Part shown: piece by piece, positions 14,639 through 24,343 of the stretch
Position numbering within the stretch: position 1 is the stretch's first letter
Layout: each line of letters opens with the position of its first letter
Assembly (NCBI RefSeq): GCF_012911935.1
Contig: NZ_JAAXLA010000041.1
Coordinates: forward strand, 1 to 59,614
Length of the DNA: 59,614 bases
Source: Pseudonocardia acidicola
GTDB taxonomy: Bacteria; Actinomycetota; Actinomycetes; Mycobacteriales; Pseudonocardiaceae
Reading direction: 5' to 3'
Made by a program: the position numbers and the translations under genes
The notes under the pieces: generated by a model
Database searches by the model: none
What the model saw: only the letters and a program-made list of their open reading frames with translations
Told to the model about the DNA's origin: nothing

Positions 14639-17596
14639 GTGAGTCAGCAGGACCTTCCCCGAGACCTCCGTGCCCTGCGTGGCGACCTCGCCGCCGCCGT
14701 CGGCGGCGAGGTCCGCTTCGACGCCGCGCATCGGGCGATGTACTCCGCCGACGCGTCGAACTACCGCCGGGTGCCGATCGGGGTGGTCGCGCCCCGGGAC
14801 GCCCCCGACGTCGAGGCCGCCGTCGCGGTGTGCCGCGAACACGGGGTCCCGGTGCTGCCCCGTGGCGCCGGCACGTCGATCGCGGGGCAGGCCGTCAACA
14901 CCGCCGTCGTGCTCGACTTCACCAAGCACATGAACGGCATCGTGGAGATCGACCCGGACGCGCGCACCGCGCGCGTCCAGCCCGGCCTGGTGCTCGACAC
15001 GCTGCGCGACGCGGCCCGCCCGCACGGGCTCACGTTCGGTCCGGACCCGTCCACGCACAACCGCTGCACGCTCGGCGGGATGATCGGCAACAACGCGTGC
15101 GGCTCGCACTCGGTGGCCTGGGGCAAGACCGTCGACAACGTGCACGCCCTCGACGTGCTCACCTACCGCGGCGAGCGGCTCACCCTCGGCCGCGGCGAGC
15201 CGGGTCCGGGCGCCGGTGGCATCCCCGGTGCGCTGCGCGACCTGCGCGACAAGCTCGCCGACGACGTCCGCTCCGGCTTCCCCGACCTGACCCGCCGGGT
15301 GTCGGGCTACAACCTCGACCAGTTGCTGCCGGAGAACGGGTTCGACCTGGCCAAGGCCGTGGTCGGCACCGAGGGCACCTGCGCCACGGTGCTGGGGGCG
15401 ACGGTCCGGCTGGTGGAGTCGCCGGCCGCCCGGGCGCTGGCCGTGCTCGGCTTCCCCGACGCCTACATCGCCGCCGACAACGTGGTGGTCGTCCGGGAGC
15501 ACAACCCGCTGACCATCGAGGGCATGGACGCCGGGCTGATCGCGGCCTTGCGCGCGCACAACCCCGTGGAGCGGGCCAGCCGGGCGCTGCCGGAGGGCGG
15601 TGGCTGGCTCTACGTCGAGACCGGCGGTGACACCCGGGAGGCGGCCGAGGCCGCCGCGCACGCCGTCGTCACGGCCATGAGGCCCTACGGCGTCACCGGC
15701 AGCGTCGTGGTCGGCGACCCGGCGGCGATGAAGGCGCTGTGGCGGATCCGCGAGGACGGCGCCGGGATCCTCACCCGCAGCCCGGACGGCGGCGAGGCCT
15801 GGCCGGGCTGGGAGGACGCCGCGGTCCCGCCGCAGCGCTTCGGGGCCTACCTGCGCGAGTTCGACGCGCTGCTGGCCCGCCACGACCGGCGCGGCGCCTA
15901 CTACGGGCACTTCGGCGACGGCTGCCTGCACGTCCGGATCGACTTCGACCTGCTCACCCGGGCCGGCATCGCGAACTTCCGGGCGTTCATGACCGACGCC
16001 GCCGACCTCGTCGTCGCGCACGGCGGGTCGCTGTCCGGCGAGCACGGCGACGGGCAGGCCCGCGCCGAGCTGCTGCCCCGGATGTACCCGCCGCAGATCA
16101 TCGCCGCGTTCGAGGAGTTCAAGGCGATCTGGGACCCGGACGAGCGGATGAACCCGGAGCGCATCGTGCGGCCGGCCAAGATGGACGACGACCTGCGGAT
16201 CTTCGTCGGGATGCCGACGCTGCGCGACGAGCCGGAGCTCGCGTTCGCGCACGACCGCGGCAGCTTCACCCGGGCCACCCGGCGCTGCCTGGGCGTGGGC
16301 AAGTGCGTCACCGCGTCGGGCGGGGTGATGTGCCCGAGCTACCGGGCCACCGGCGAGGAGATGCACTCCACCCGCGGCCGGGCCCGGCTGCTGTTCGAGA
16401 TGGCGAACGGCCAGGTGATCACGGGCGGCTGGGAGTCGCCGGAGGTCGCCGAGGCCCTCGATCTGTGCCTGTCGTGCAAGGGCTGCAAGCGTGACTGCCC
16501 GGTCGGCGTGGACATGGCCGCCTACAAGACCGAGTACCTCGCGCAGCGTTACAAGGGCAAGCGGCGCCCGGCGTCGCACTACTCGATGGGCGCGCTGCCG
16601 CGGTGGCTGCGGATGGTCGGCAGGCTGCCGGCCCGTGCCGTCGACGCGCTGAACGCCGCGGCCCGCGGCCCGCTGGCGGCCGCGGTGAAGCGGGCCGGCG
16701 GCATCGCCCCGGAGCGCGCCATCCCGCCGATCGCGCGCCGCCCCTTCACCGCGACCGCCGCCGCCCGCTCCACCCGTTCCCCGTTGTCACGAACGGCACG
16801 TTCGGTCGAACCTATTGAACGAAAGTGCCGTTCGTGGCAGACGGGGGCGCCGCGCGGGCGGGTGCTGCTGTGGCCCGACACGTTCACCAACCACTTCGAC
16901 CCGGTCATCGCCGCCGATGCGGTGGCGGTGCTGGAGGCGCTGGGCTACGTCGTGGAGCTCCCGCCGCGCGACGTCTGCTGCGGGCTGACCTGGACCTCGA
17001 CCGGCCAGGTGGACGCCGCACGCAAGGTGCTGCGGCGCAGCCTGCGGACGATCGCGCCGTGGCTGGCCGCGGGCGTCCCGGTGGTCGGGCTGGAGCCCTC
17101 GTGCACCGCGGCGCTGCGCGCCGACGGCCCGGAACTGCTGCCCGACGAGCCGCTGGCCGCCGCGCTGGCGGGTGGCGTGCGCACGTTCGCCGAGGTTCTC
17201 GCCCACCACATCGACGAGTTGCCCGAGGTCGTGGTCGTGGCCGGGCAGAAGGCGCTCGTGCAGGTGCACTGCCACCAGCACGCCGAGATCGGTGCCGACG
17301 ACGACAAAGCCGTGCTGGCCGCGCTCGGCGTCGAGGCCGAGGTGCTGGACTCCGGCTGCTGCGGGCTCGCGGGCAACTTCGGTTTCGAGAGGGGCCACTA
17401 CGAGGTGTCGATGGCCTGCGCGGAGCGGGTGCTGCTGCCCGCGGTGCGGGCCGCGGACGCCGACGTCGCGGTGCTGGCCGACGGGTTCAGCTGCCGCACC
17501 CAGCTGCGCCAGGCCGGGACGCGCGAACCGGTGCACCTGGCCCAGCTGGCGGCCACCGCGCTCGGCCTGAGCTCGGGAGATGACGCGAACGGGTAG
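14639..17596 (+). CDS. FAD-linked oxidase with Fe-S and CCG domains (D-2-hydroxyglutarate/D-lactate dehydrogenase type)
   Basis: A 985-residue membrane-associated dehydrogenase of the YdiJ/GlcD-GlcF type. The FAD-binding PCMH domain is at residues 40-260 (PRGAGTSIAGQAVNTAVVLD, then GMIGNNACGSHSVAWG). The FAD-oxidase C-domain follows (GHFGDGCLHVRIDFD and SLSGEHGDGQARAELL). Next come [4Fe-4S] motifs CLGVGKCVTASGGVMCPSY and CLSCKGCKRDCP, then two CCG modules (RDVCCGLTW, SGCCGLAGNFGF). This class oxidises D-2-hydroxyacids and feeds electrons to the quinone pool. The GTG start is 4 bases after the FmdB-like gene. The linker before the CCG part contains a 53-base palindrome translated in frame. Substrate (D-2-hydroxyglutarate versus D-lactate) is not settled by sequence. 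Confidence 0.88.
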   Translation: MSQQDLPRDLRALRGDLAAAVGGEVRFDAAHRAMYSADASNYRRVPIGVVAPRDAPDVEAAVAVCREHGVPVLPRGAGTSIAGQAVNTAVVLDFTKHMNGIVEIDPDARTARVQPGLVLDTLRDAARPHGLTFGPDPSTHNRCTLGGMIGNNACGSHSVAWGKTVDNVHALDVLTYRGERLTLGRGEPGPGAGGIPGALRDLRDKLADDVRSGFPDLTRRVSGYNLDQLLPENGFDLAKAVVGTEGTCATVLGATVRLVESPAARALAVLGFPDAYIAADNVVVVREHNPLTIEGMDAGLIAALRAHNPVERASRALPEGGGWLYVETGGDTREAAEAAAHAVVTAMRPYGVTGSVVVGDPAAMKALWRIREDGAGILTRSPDGGEAWPGWEDAAVPPQRFGAYLREFDALLARHDRRGAYYGHFGDGCLHVRIDFDLLTRAGIANFRAFMTDAADLVVAHGGSLSGEHGDGQARAELLPRMYPPQIIAAFEEFKAIWDPDERMNPERIVRPAKMDDDLRIFVGMPTLRDEPELAFAHDRGSFTRATRRCLGVGKCVTASGGVMCPSYRATGEEMHSTRGRARLLFEMANGQVITGGWESPEVAEALDLCLSCKGCKRDCPVGVDMAAYKTEYLAQRYKGKRRPASHYSMGALPRWLRMVGRLPARAVDALNAAARGPLAAAVKRAGGIAPERAIPPIARRPFTATAAARSTRSPLSRTARSVEPIERKCRSWQTGAPRGRVLLWPDTFTNHFDPVIAADAVAVLEALGYVVELPPRDVCCGLTWTSTGQVDAARKVLRRSLRTIAPWLAAGVPVVGLEPSCTAALRADGPELLPDEPLAAALAGGVRTFAEVLAHHIDELPEVVVVAGQKALVQVHCHQHAEIGADDDKAVLAALGVEAEVLDSGCCGLAGNFGFERGHYEVSMACAERVLLPAVRAADADVAVLADGFSCRTQLRQAGTREPVHLAQLAATALGLSSGDDANG
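16786..16838. repeat. Palindromic element inside the FAD/Fe-S dehydrogenase gene
   Basis: Perfect 12-base arms CACGAACGGCAC (16788-16799) and GTGCCGTTCGTG (16825-16836), with a 25-base centre. It adds about 17 codons in frame (reading LSRTARSVEPIERKCRSW) to a linker between the Fe-S and CCG regions. No stop codon is created. The shape matches the intergenic palindromes at 37396 and 57423, so it looks like an inserted element. Confidence 0.7.
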
Positions 17597-17623
17597 AACG
17601 CGCCCTGCGGGCCGGTACCGGCG

Positions 17624-18028
17624 TCAGCGGTCGTCTGCACCGGTACCGGGTGCCAGCCGGAGTTCGAGGAAGTCCGCGACGCCGGTCAGGCCGAGGATCC
17701 GGCGCACGACGAGCGGCGTGTCGCGTCGGCTCTCGTCGTGGAACACCCGGGGTTCGGTGAGGTGCAGGTGCCGTCTGCCCGTGTGCAGGACGCAGCCGCC
17801 CGCGGCCGCGACGTTGCGCACCCAGTCCGCGCCGGGCCCGTAGGTCAGGGCGACCACGTAGCCGTGGGAGGTCGGAAAGACGTTCACCGGGGTCCGGTAG
17901 GTGCGCCCTGAACGACGGCCGCGATGAACGACCACGCCGAAGCCCGGCAGCCAGGACGCGATCGGCGTGGTGACGTGGTTGAGAACCTTGCGGTTGAAGC
18001 GAGCCACGGCCCGTGGCAAGGGGGACAT
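17624..18028 (-). CDS. Deazaflavin (F420)-dependent nitroreductase-family oxidoreductase
   Basis: A 134-residue single-domain protein of the Ddn/FDOR split-barrel family. Diagnostic parts are GFGVVVHRGRRSGRTYRTPV (residues 29-48, the cofactor-phosphate contact) and YVVALTYGPGADWVRNVAAA, with the typical GGCVLHTGRRH strand. Members use reduced F420 to reduce quinones, nitro-compounds or other electrophiles; the mycobacterial Ddn protein is menaquinone-linked. It is transcribed alone toward the FAD/Fe-S gene and convergent with it. The cofactor call follows from the family. The substrate cannot be read from the sequence. Confidence 0.85.
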   Translation of the reverse strand: MSPLPRAVARFNRKVLNHVTTPIASWLPGFGVVVHRGRRSGRTYRTPVNVFPTSHGYVVALTYGPGADWVRNVAAAGGCVLHTGRRHLHLTEPRVFHDESRRDTPLVVRRILGLTGVADFLELRLAPGTGADDR

Positions 18029-18162
18029 CGGGGCTCCCGGCTGGAAAATTCGCTGCTTGTTGAGTTTCAGGTCGGCGGTGCCGGCTTGTCAACGCATCGC
18101 GGCGACCGGCGCGGGACCCGTGGCGCGGCCGCGACTGTCGGGGTTGCGTGACAACCTCTTGT

Positions 18163-18178
18163 TCGAACGTCAGTTCGA
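18163..18178. promoter_or_regulatory. LexA (SOS) box
   Basis: TCGAAC-GTCA-GTTCGA is an exact match to the actinobacterial LexA consensus TCGAAC-N4-GTTCGA, with perfect dyad symmetry. It ends 15 bases before the ATG of the next gene, where bound LexA would block transcription. Confidence 0.8.
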
Positions 18179-18193
18179 GTATGGGAGGTCGTC

Positions 18194-18901
18194 ATGCCCC
18201 GTCCGGTCCCCTTCGCCGAGGCCATCGCTGCGGTCCGGGTCGAACACCGGCTGTTGATCGACGAGGTCTGCGCCTGGAGCTGCGATCAGGCGGAGCCGGT
18301 CGATCCCGATCTGCTGGCGCTCGTCCTGGCGGGCGTCCGGCCGTTCGAGGGCGACCACGACTCGCTCACCCTGTGGACGCGTGTCGGAGTACGCGGCCTG
18401 CTCCGCTGCGAGATCCCGAACTGGTGTTTCCGGCACCGGGCGCGGTGGCCCGAAGGTGTCGAGATCGCACTCCGGCACTTCCTCGACTTCCTCGACGGCA
18501 CCGGCCGGTTCGACGAGGGCAGCGATCCGTTGTGGGAGCTGCGCACGCCGCTGATCTGTTACGCCGGGCCCGGCCTGGACGGCAGGCCGCGGCCGGAGGG
18601 CGATCGGTCACCGATCCCGTGCGAGTGCTACCTGCCCTACCGGGAGTCCGCGGAGTACCTGAACGAGCAGATGGCGCGGGGAGCGCTCGTCGCGGACGTT
18701 CCGACGTCGGGCTCGCGGCCTGACGGCTGGGCCGAGTTCGAACCGGAGCCGCCCGGACCCGACCGATGGCCGCCGGACGCAGTGGCCGGATGGGACATGC
18801 CGAGCGGCGCTGCCGCGACCCGGGCCGGTCGCCGGCGTGGGCGGCGAGCCGGGTCGGGCGCCGCCCCTCGCTCGTCGCCGCCGAACCGGGGCCGGCGGTG
18901 A
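18194..18901 (+). CDS. Unknown protein under an SOS box
   Basis: A 235-residue protein I do not recognise. GGGAGG lies 6 bases before the ATG. Residues 1-165 look like a folded, soluble domain rich in Trp, Cys and acidic residues (LLRCEIPNWCFRHRARWPEG, then ALRHFLDFLDGTGRFDEG and a CECYLPYRESAEYLNEQM motif). Five Cys occur in this part, including a CxC. From about residue 175 the sequence becomes Pro/Gly/Arg-rich low complexity and runs into a gene remnant, so the C-terminus may be non-native. The perfect LexA box directly upstream implies induction by DNA damage. No nuclease, toxin or polymerase motif was identified. Confidence 0.65.
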   Translation: MPRPVPFAEAIAAVRVEHRLLIDEVCAWSCDQAEPVDPDLLALVLAGVRPFEGDHDSLTLWTRVGVRGLLRCEIPNWCFRHRARWPEGVEIALRHFLDFLDGTGRFDEGSDPLWELRTPLICYAGPGLDGRPRPEGDRSPIPCECYLPYRESAEYLNEQMARGALVADVPTSGSRPDGWAEFEPEPPGPDRWPPDAVAGWDMPSGAAATRAGRRRGRRAGSGAAPRSSPPNRGRR

Positions 18902-19352
18902 CGGGCCGGGAACGGATCGTGCGGTACCGGTCGTCGACGCCCGGTCCGGGGAGTTCCGCGCGTTCGACCGGACGGCCGGCGCGCCGCTGGTCGAGGCCGT
19001 CGCCGCGAGCTGCGCGGTCCCGGGCATCTGGCCGCCGATCACCACCGGCGGGAGCCGCTGGATCGACGGCGGGGTGCGCTCGGTGGCCAACGCCGATCTC
19101 GCCGCCGGGTACGACCGCGTTGTCGTGCTGGCCCCGCTGACCCGCGGATTCGGCCCGGTGGTGGGCGTCGACGCCCAGGTGGAGACGCTGCGGGCGCGGT
19201 TCCGGGTGGCGGTGGTCAGCCCGGACGACGCGGCCCGGCACGCCATCGGGCGCACCGTGCTCGACCCGGCGCACAGGGCGTTCTCCGCCCGCGCGGGCCG
19301 GGCCCAGGCGCGGGCGGCGGCCGCGGCGGTGCGGGAGGTGTGGGCCGGCTGA
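18837..19352 (+). pseudogene. Truncated patatin-like phospholipase remnant
   Basis: From about 18940 the frame reads like the C-terminal half of an actinobacterial patatin-like hydrolase: VDARSGEFRAFDR, VEAVAASCAVPGIWPP and the catalytic Asp motif WIDGGVRSVANADL, then VVVLAPLTRG. The N-terminal half with the oxyanion Gly-rich loop and the GxSxG nucleophile is absent, and the upstream bases overlap the end of the SOS-box gene in another frame. It should therefore be inactive. The GTG at 18837 gives the longest frame but is not a real family start. Confidence 0.65.
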
Positions 19353-19407
19353 ACCGGCGGCGCCGGCCTCCCGATTAGCCGGTCGGTTCGTGCGGGTAGG
19401 CCGGAGC

Positions 19408-20235
19408 ATGACAGAGGTCAGCACGGTGACGCTGAACAACGGAGTGCAGATCCCGCAGTTCGGTTACGGGGTCTTCCAGATCGAGCCGGCCCACACCGCC
19501 GACGCCGTCGGAGCAGCCCTGGACGCCGGGTACCGGCACATCGACACCGCCCAGGGCTACCGCAACGAGGAGGGCGTCGGGCGCGCCATCGCCGCCTCCG
19601 GCATTCCGCGCGACGAGCTGTTCATCACCACCAAGCTCGGCAACGACCGGCACGGCCACGACGAGGCGCTCAAGGCTCTCGACGAGAGCCTGGACCGGCT
19701 CGGCCTCGACCACGTGGACCTGTTCCTGATCCACTGGCCGCGGCCCGGGGAGAACCGGTACGTCGAAACCTGGAAGGCGTTCGAGCAGATCGCCCGCGAG
19801 GCCAAGAGCCGCGCGATCGGCGTCTCCAACTTCCAGATCGCGCATCTGGAACGCCTCGCCGCCGAGACCGGCACCGTCCCCGCGGTCAACCAGATCGAGC
19901 TGCACCCGTGGTTCCCGCAGGCCGAGCTGCGCGCCTACCACCGGGAGAACGCCATTGCGACCGAGGCGTGGAGCCCGATCGCGAAGGGCGGTGAGCTGCT
20001 CGCCGACCCCCGGCTCGTCGCACTCGCCGAGAAGTACGGGAAGAGCCCCGCCCAGATCGTGCTCCGATGGCATCTGCAGTTGGGCAACATCGTGTTCCCG
20101 AAGTCGGTCACCCCGTCCCGGATCCGGGAGAACATCGCCGTGTTCGACTTCGAGTTGGCGGCCGACGACGTCGCGACGATCGACGAGCTCGACACCGGCA
20201 CCCGGCTCGGGCCCGACCCGGACGATTTCGGCTGA
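19408..20235 (+). CDS. Aldo/keto reductase
   Basis: A 275-residue TIM-barrel NADPH-dependent oxidoreductase of the AKR5-like group. The catalytic tetrad is visible: Asp and Tyr in HIDTAQGYRNEEGVG, Lys in FITTKLGND and His in DLFLIHWPRP. Other signatures are IGVSNFQIAHLERL and the NADPH phosphate-binding IVFPKSVTPSRIRENIAVFD. The ATG at 19408 is used because it follows CCGGAGC and opens with the family strand VTLNNGVQIPQFGYGVF. It appears monocistronic. Substrate is unknown; relatives act on 2,5-diketo-gluconate, methylglyoxal and other carbonyls. Confidence 0.93.
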   Translation: MTEVSTVTLNNGVQIPQFGYGVFQIEPAHTADAVGAALDAGYRHIDTAQGYRNEEGVGRAIAASGIPRDELFITTKLGNDRHGHDEALKALDESLDRLGLDHVDLFLIHWPRPGENRYVETWKAFEQIAREAKSRAIGVSNFQIAHLERLAAETGTVPAVNQIELHPWFPQAELRAYHRENAIATEAWSPIAKGGELLADPRLVALAEKYGKSPAQIVLRWHLQLGNIVFPKSVTPSRIRENIAVFDFELAADDVATIDELDTGTRLGPDPDDFG

Positions 20236-20286
20236 GTCGCCCAGCGGTCCTGCGGGGTTCGCCGCGGGGGCCTACCGTGGTGCGGC

Positions 20287-20592
20287 ATGTTGGCAATCAC
20301 CGATACCGCGGCCGAAGCCATCAAGTCCCTGACCGCCGGCGCTGAGCTTCCCGAAGGGGGTGGGCTGCGCATTGCGGCCACCGACCCGGATCAGGGCCTC
20401 GAGCTCTCCCTCGCGGCCCAGCCGATCGAGCAGGACACCGTGCTCAGCGGCGACGGGATCACGGTCTTCCTCGAGCCGGTGGCGGCTCAGGTGCTCGACG
20501 ACAAGGTCCTCGACGTGCAGCCGGTGACCACGCCCGACGGCCAGGAGGAGCTCCGCTTCGCCATCGGCCCGCAGGCGGCGCCGAACGCGTGA
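20287..20592 (+). CDS. HesB/IscA-like protein without cysteines
   Basis: A 101-residue protein with the A-type Fe-S carrier beta fold (MLAITDTAAEAIKSLTAGAE, then GGLRIAATDPDQGLELSLAA). True IscA/ErpA proteins need three cysteines (one central, CGC near the end). None is present here, and the C-terminus ends FAIGPQAAPNA. This degenerate class is common in actinobacteria, usually annotated as HesB-like. It cannot hold a cluster in the normal way, so another binding role is likely. A strong hairpin terminator follows 22 bases after the stop. Confidence 0.8.
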   Translation: MLAITDTAAEAIKSLTAGAELPEGGGLRIAATDPDQGLELSLAAQPIEQDTVLSGDGITVFLEPVAAQVLDDKVLDVQPVTTPDGQEELRFAIGPQAAPNA

Positions 20593-20614
20593 GGGCCTGA
20601 CCCGCACGATTCCC

Positions 20615-20648
20615 GGCCGGTGTGCGCAGCCGCGCACACCGGCCCTTT
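20615..20648 (+). terminator. Rho-independent terminator
   Basis: Perfect 13-base stem GGCCGGTGTGCGC, 4-base loop, then its complement and CTTTC. It lies between the convergent HesB-like and ABC-F genes and probably serves both directions. Confidence 0.85.
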
Positions 20649-20670
20649 CGTGTCCCGGGGCCGGCACCGG

Positions 20671-22308
<1,638 letters not shown>

Positions 22309-22367
22309 CGAGGGCGACGTTATCCGGAGGGTCCCGTTCGCGGATCGGCGGCGGCAGGATGCCGGGC

Positions 22368-23087
22368 ATGACCGACCCGTATGAGCCGATGCCCACCGAC
22401 TGGCAGCGGGCGCTCGCCGTCGTCGCCCATCCCGACGACCTGGAGTACGGCGGTTCCGGCGCCGTCGCGCGGTGGACCGGCGAGGGCCGTACCGTCGCCT
22501 ACCTGCTCGCCACCCGGGGCGAGGCCGGCATCGACACGCTCCCGCCCGCCGAGTGCGGGCCGCTGCGGGAGGCCGAGCAGCGGGCCGCGGCGGCCGAGGT
22601 CGGGGTGTCGGACGTGGAGTTCCTCGACCACCCCGACGGCGTGGTCGAGTACGGGCTGCCGCTGCGCCGGGACATCGCCGTCGCGATTCGCCGGCACCGG
22701 CCCGAGCTGGTGATCATCTCCAACCACCGGGAGACCTGGCCCGGTGGCGGGCTGAACATGGCCGACCACCGTCACGTCGGGCTCGCGACGCTGGACGCGG
22801 TGCACGACGCGGGCAACCGATGGGTGTTCCCGGACCAGGGCGGGGAGCCGTGGGACGGGGTGCGGTGGGTCGCGGTGGCGGCGTCGCCGCTGGCCGGGCA
22901 CGCCGTGGACATCGGCGCGACGTTCGACCGGGCCGTCGCCTCGCTGCGGGCGCATGACGCCTACCTGGCCGCCCTGGGTGGCGCGATGGCGGATCCGGAG
23001 GAGTTCCTGCGCCCGATCGCCGAGGCCGACGGCGCCCGCCTGCCCGGCGCGGAGCTGGCCGTGGCCTGGGAACTCATCCCCGTGTGA
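22368..23087 (+). CDS. PIG-L/LmbE-family deacetylase
   Basis: A 239-residue zinc-dependent N-deacetylase-like protein. AVVAHPDDLEYGGSG carries the metal-binding HPDD motif, ATRGEAGID is the second conserved loop, and NMADHRHVGLATLDAV provides the third ligand region. The family includes MshB and Mca, which act on mycothiol precursors and conjugates in actinobacteria. This protein is shorter than either and could act on another GlcNAc-type or amide substrate. ATG codons at 22359 and 22368 are both in frame; the second has a better-spaced AGGA. It is convergent with the Old Yellow Enzyme gene, with a palindromic repeat between them. Confidence 0.88.
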   Translation: MTDPYEPMPTDWQRALAVVAHPDDLEYGGSGAVARWTGEGRTVAYLLATRGEAGIDTLPPAECGPLREAEQRAAAAEVGVSDVEFLDHPDGVVEYGLPLRRDIAVAIRRHRPELVIISNHRETWPGGGLNMADHRHVGLATLDAVHDAGNRWVFPDQGGEPWDGVRWVAVAASPLAGHAVDIGATFDRAVASLRAHDAYLAALGGAMADPEEFLRPIAEADGARLPGAELAVAWELIPV

Positions 23088-23091
23088 GTCG

Positions 23092-23137
23092 CTCGTGCGC
23101 GGTAAGTGGTGCCAGGGCACCAGTTACCGCACACGAG
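23092..23137. repeat. Palindromic element, family 1, copy 2
   Basis: 22-base arms beginning CTCGTGCGCGGTAAGTGG with two mismatches and a 2-base loop. The left arm is nearly identical to the element at 14043-14084. It fills the 55-base gap between two convergent genes, where it would also work as a bidirectional terminator. Confidence 0.78.
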
Positions 23138-23142
23138 TGCTC

Positions 23143-24219
23143 TCAGAGCGCCGGGTAGTCGGTGTAGCCCTTCGCGTCGCCACCGTAGAAGGTGGTGTCG
23201 TCGGCCTCGTTGAGCTCGGCGTCCTCGGTCCAGCGCCGCACCAGGTCGGGGTTGGCGATGAACTTGCGGCCGACCGTGACCGCGTCGACGGCGCCGTCGG
23301 CGATCAGCCGCTCGAACTGGTCGCGGTCGGACTCGACACCGAAGCCGGTGTTGAGCACGTAGGTGTTCGGCCACAGCGCGCGCAGCTTGCCGACGATCGG
23401 ATCGTCGGCCTCGGCGAGCACGTGCAGGTAGGCCAGGCCGAGCTCGGCGAGCTGGCTGGTCAGCGTCTCGTAGACGGTGAGGTCGTCCTCGCTGATGTCG
23501 TTGAAGGTGTTCCCGGGGGAGATCCGGATGCCGACGCGGTCGGCGCCGATCGCGTCGGCGGTGGCCTTCGCGACCTCGACGACGAAGCGGGCCCGGTTCT
23601 CCGCGGAGCCGCCGTAGTTGTCGGTTCGCTGGTTGATCCCGTCGGCCAGGAACTGGTGCAGCAGGTAGCCGTTGGCCGCGTGCAGTTCGATGCCGTCGAT
23701 ACCGGCGGCGACGGCGCGGCGGGCGGCGTCGGCGTACTCGGCGACCACGCCGGGCACCTCGTCGGTGGCCAGCTCACGCGGCGTGGGGAACTCCTGCTCC
23801 CCGCCTGTGGTGAACACCTTGCCGGCCGGGCGGACCGCCGAGGGGGCGACCGGGGTCTGCCCCGCGACGGTGTCGGGGTGGGAGATGCGCCCGGCGTGCA
23901 TGAGCTGGATGACGATCTTGCTGCCCTTGGCGTGCACGGCCTCGGCGATGCGCTTCCAGCCGGCTTGCTGGGCGTCGTTGTGCACGCCCGGGGTGTTCGG
24001 GTAGCCCTGGCCGATCGCGGAGGGCTGGGAGCCCTCGCTGATGATCAGGCCGGCGCCGGCGCGCTGGGCGTAATACTCGGCCTGCAGCTCGTTCGGGGTG
24101 CCGTCGGTGTCGGCCCGGTTGCGGGTGAGCGGGGCCATCCAGATCCGGTTGGCCGTCTGCAGCGTGCCCACGGTGAGGGGCTGCAGCAGCGGGCTGTCGG
24201 CGGCGAGCGGGCGAGTCAC
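23143..24219 (-). CDS. Old Yellow Enzyme family alkene reductase
   Basis: A 358-residue FMN-dependent ene-reductase. IWMAPLTRNRADTDGTPNEL is the N-terminal FMN region, IVIQLMHAGRISHPD follows, and GIELHAANGYLLHQFLADGI with QRTDNYGGSAENRARFVVEV is the classical substrate and FMN phosphate segment. The C-terminal FMN contact is GAVDAVTVGRKFIANPDLV. Members reduce activated C=C bonds of enals, enones or nitroalkenes with NAD(P)H. The GTG at 24219 is preferred: AGGAGG lies 11 bases before it, while the longer frame starts in the promoter shared with menD. Physiological role is probably detoxification, which is inference. Confidence 0.93.
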   Translation of the reverse strand: MTRPLAADSPLLQPLTVGTLQTANRIWMAPLTRNRADTDGTPNELQAEYYAQRAGAGLIISEGSQPSAIGQGYPNTPGVHNDAQQAGWKRIAEAVHAKGSKIVIQLMHAGRISHPDTVAGQTPVAPSAVRPAGKVFTTGGEQEFPTPRELATDEVPGVVAEYADAARRAVAAGIDGIELHAANGYLLHQFLADGINQRTDNYGGSAENRARFVVEVAKATADAIGADRVGIRISPGNTFNDISEDDLTVYETLTSQLAELGLAYLHVLAEADDPIVGKLRALWPNTYVLNTGFGVESDRDQFERLIADGAVDAVTVGRKFIANPDLVRRWTEDAELNEADDTTFYGGDAKGYTDYPAL

Positions 24220-24343
24220 GATTCTTCGAACCTCCTGCGATGGCATGCTCGTACGTGAGAGTTCAACCAGTCGGCCCCCGGGAGCCTTCCCCACCCGAGG
24301 ATGCGAAAGATCACGTTTCCGGGAGCCCGCCTACGCTGCGGGC

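Noticed and set aside
14225..16579. Long minus-strand open frame (784 codons) opposite the FmdB-like and FAD/Fe-S genes
   Set aside because: High GC leaves antisense frames open. The product is Arg/Gly/Ala-rich without family motifs, while the plus strand has clear domains.
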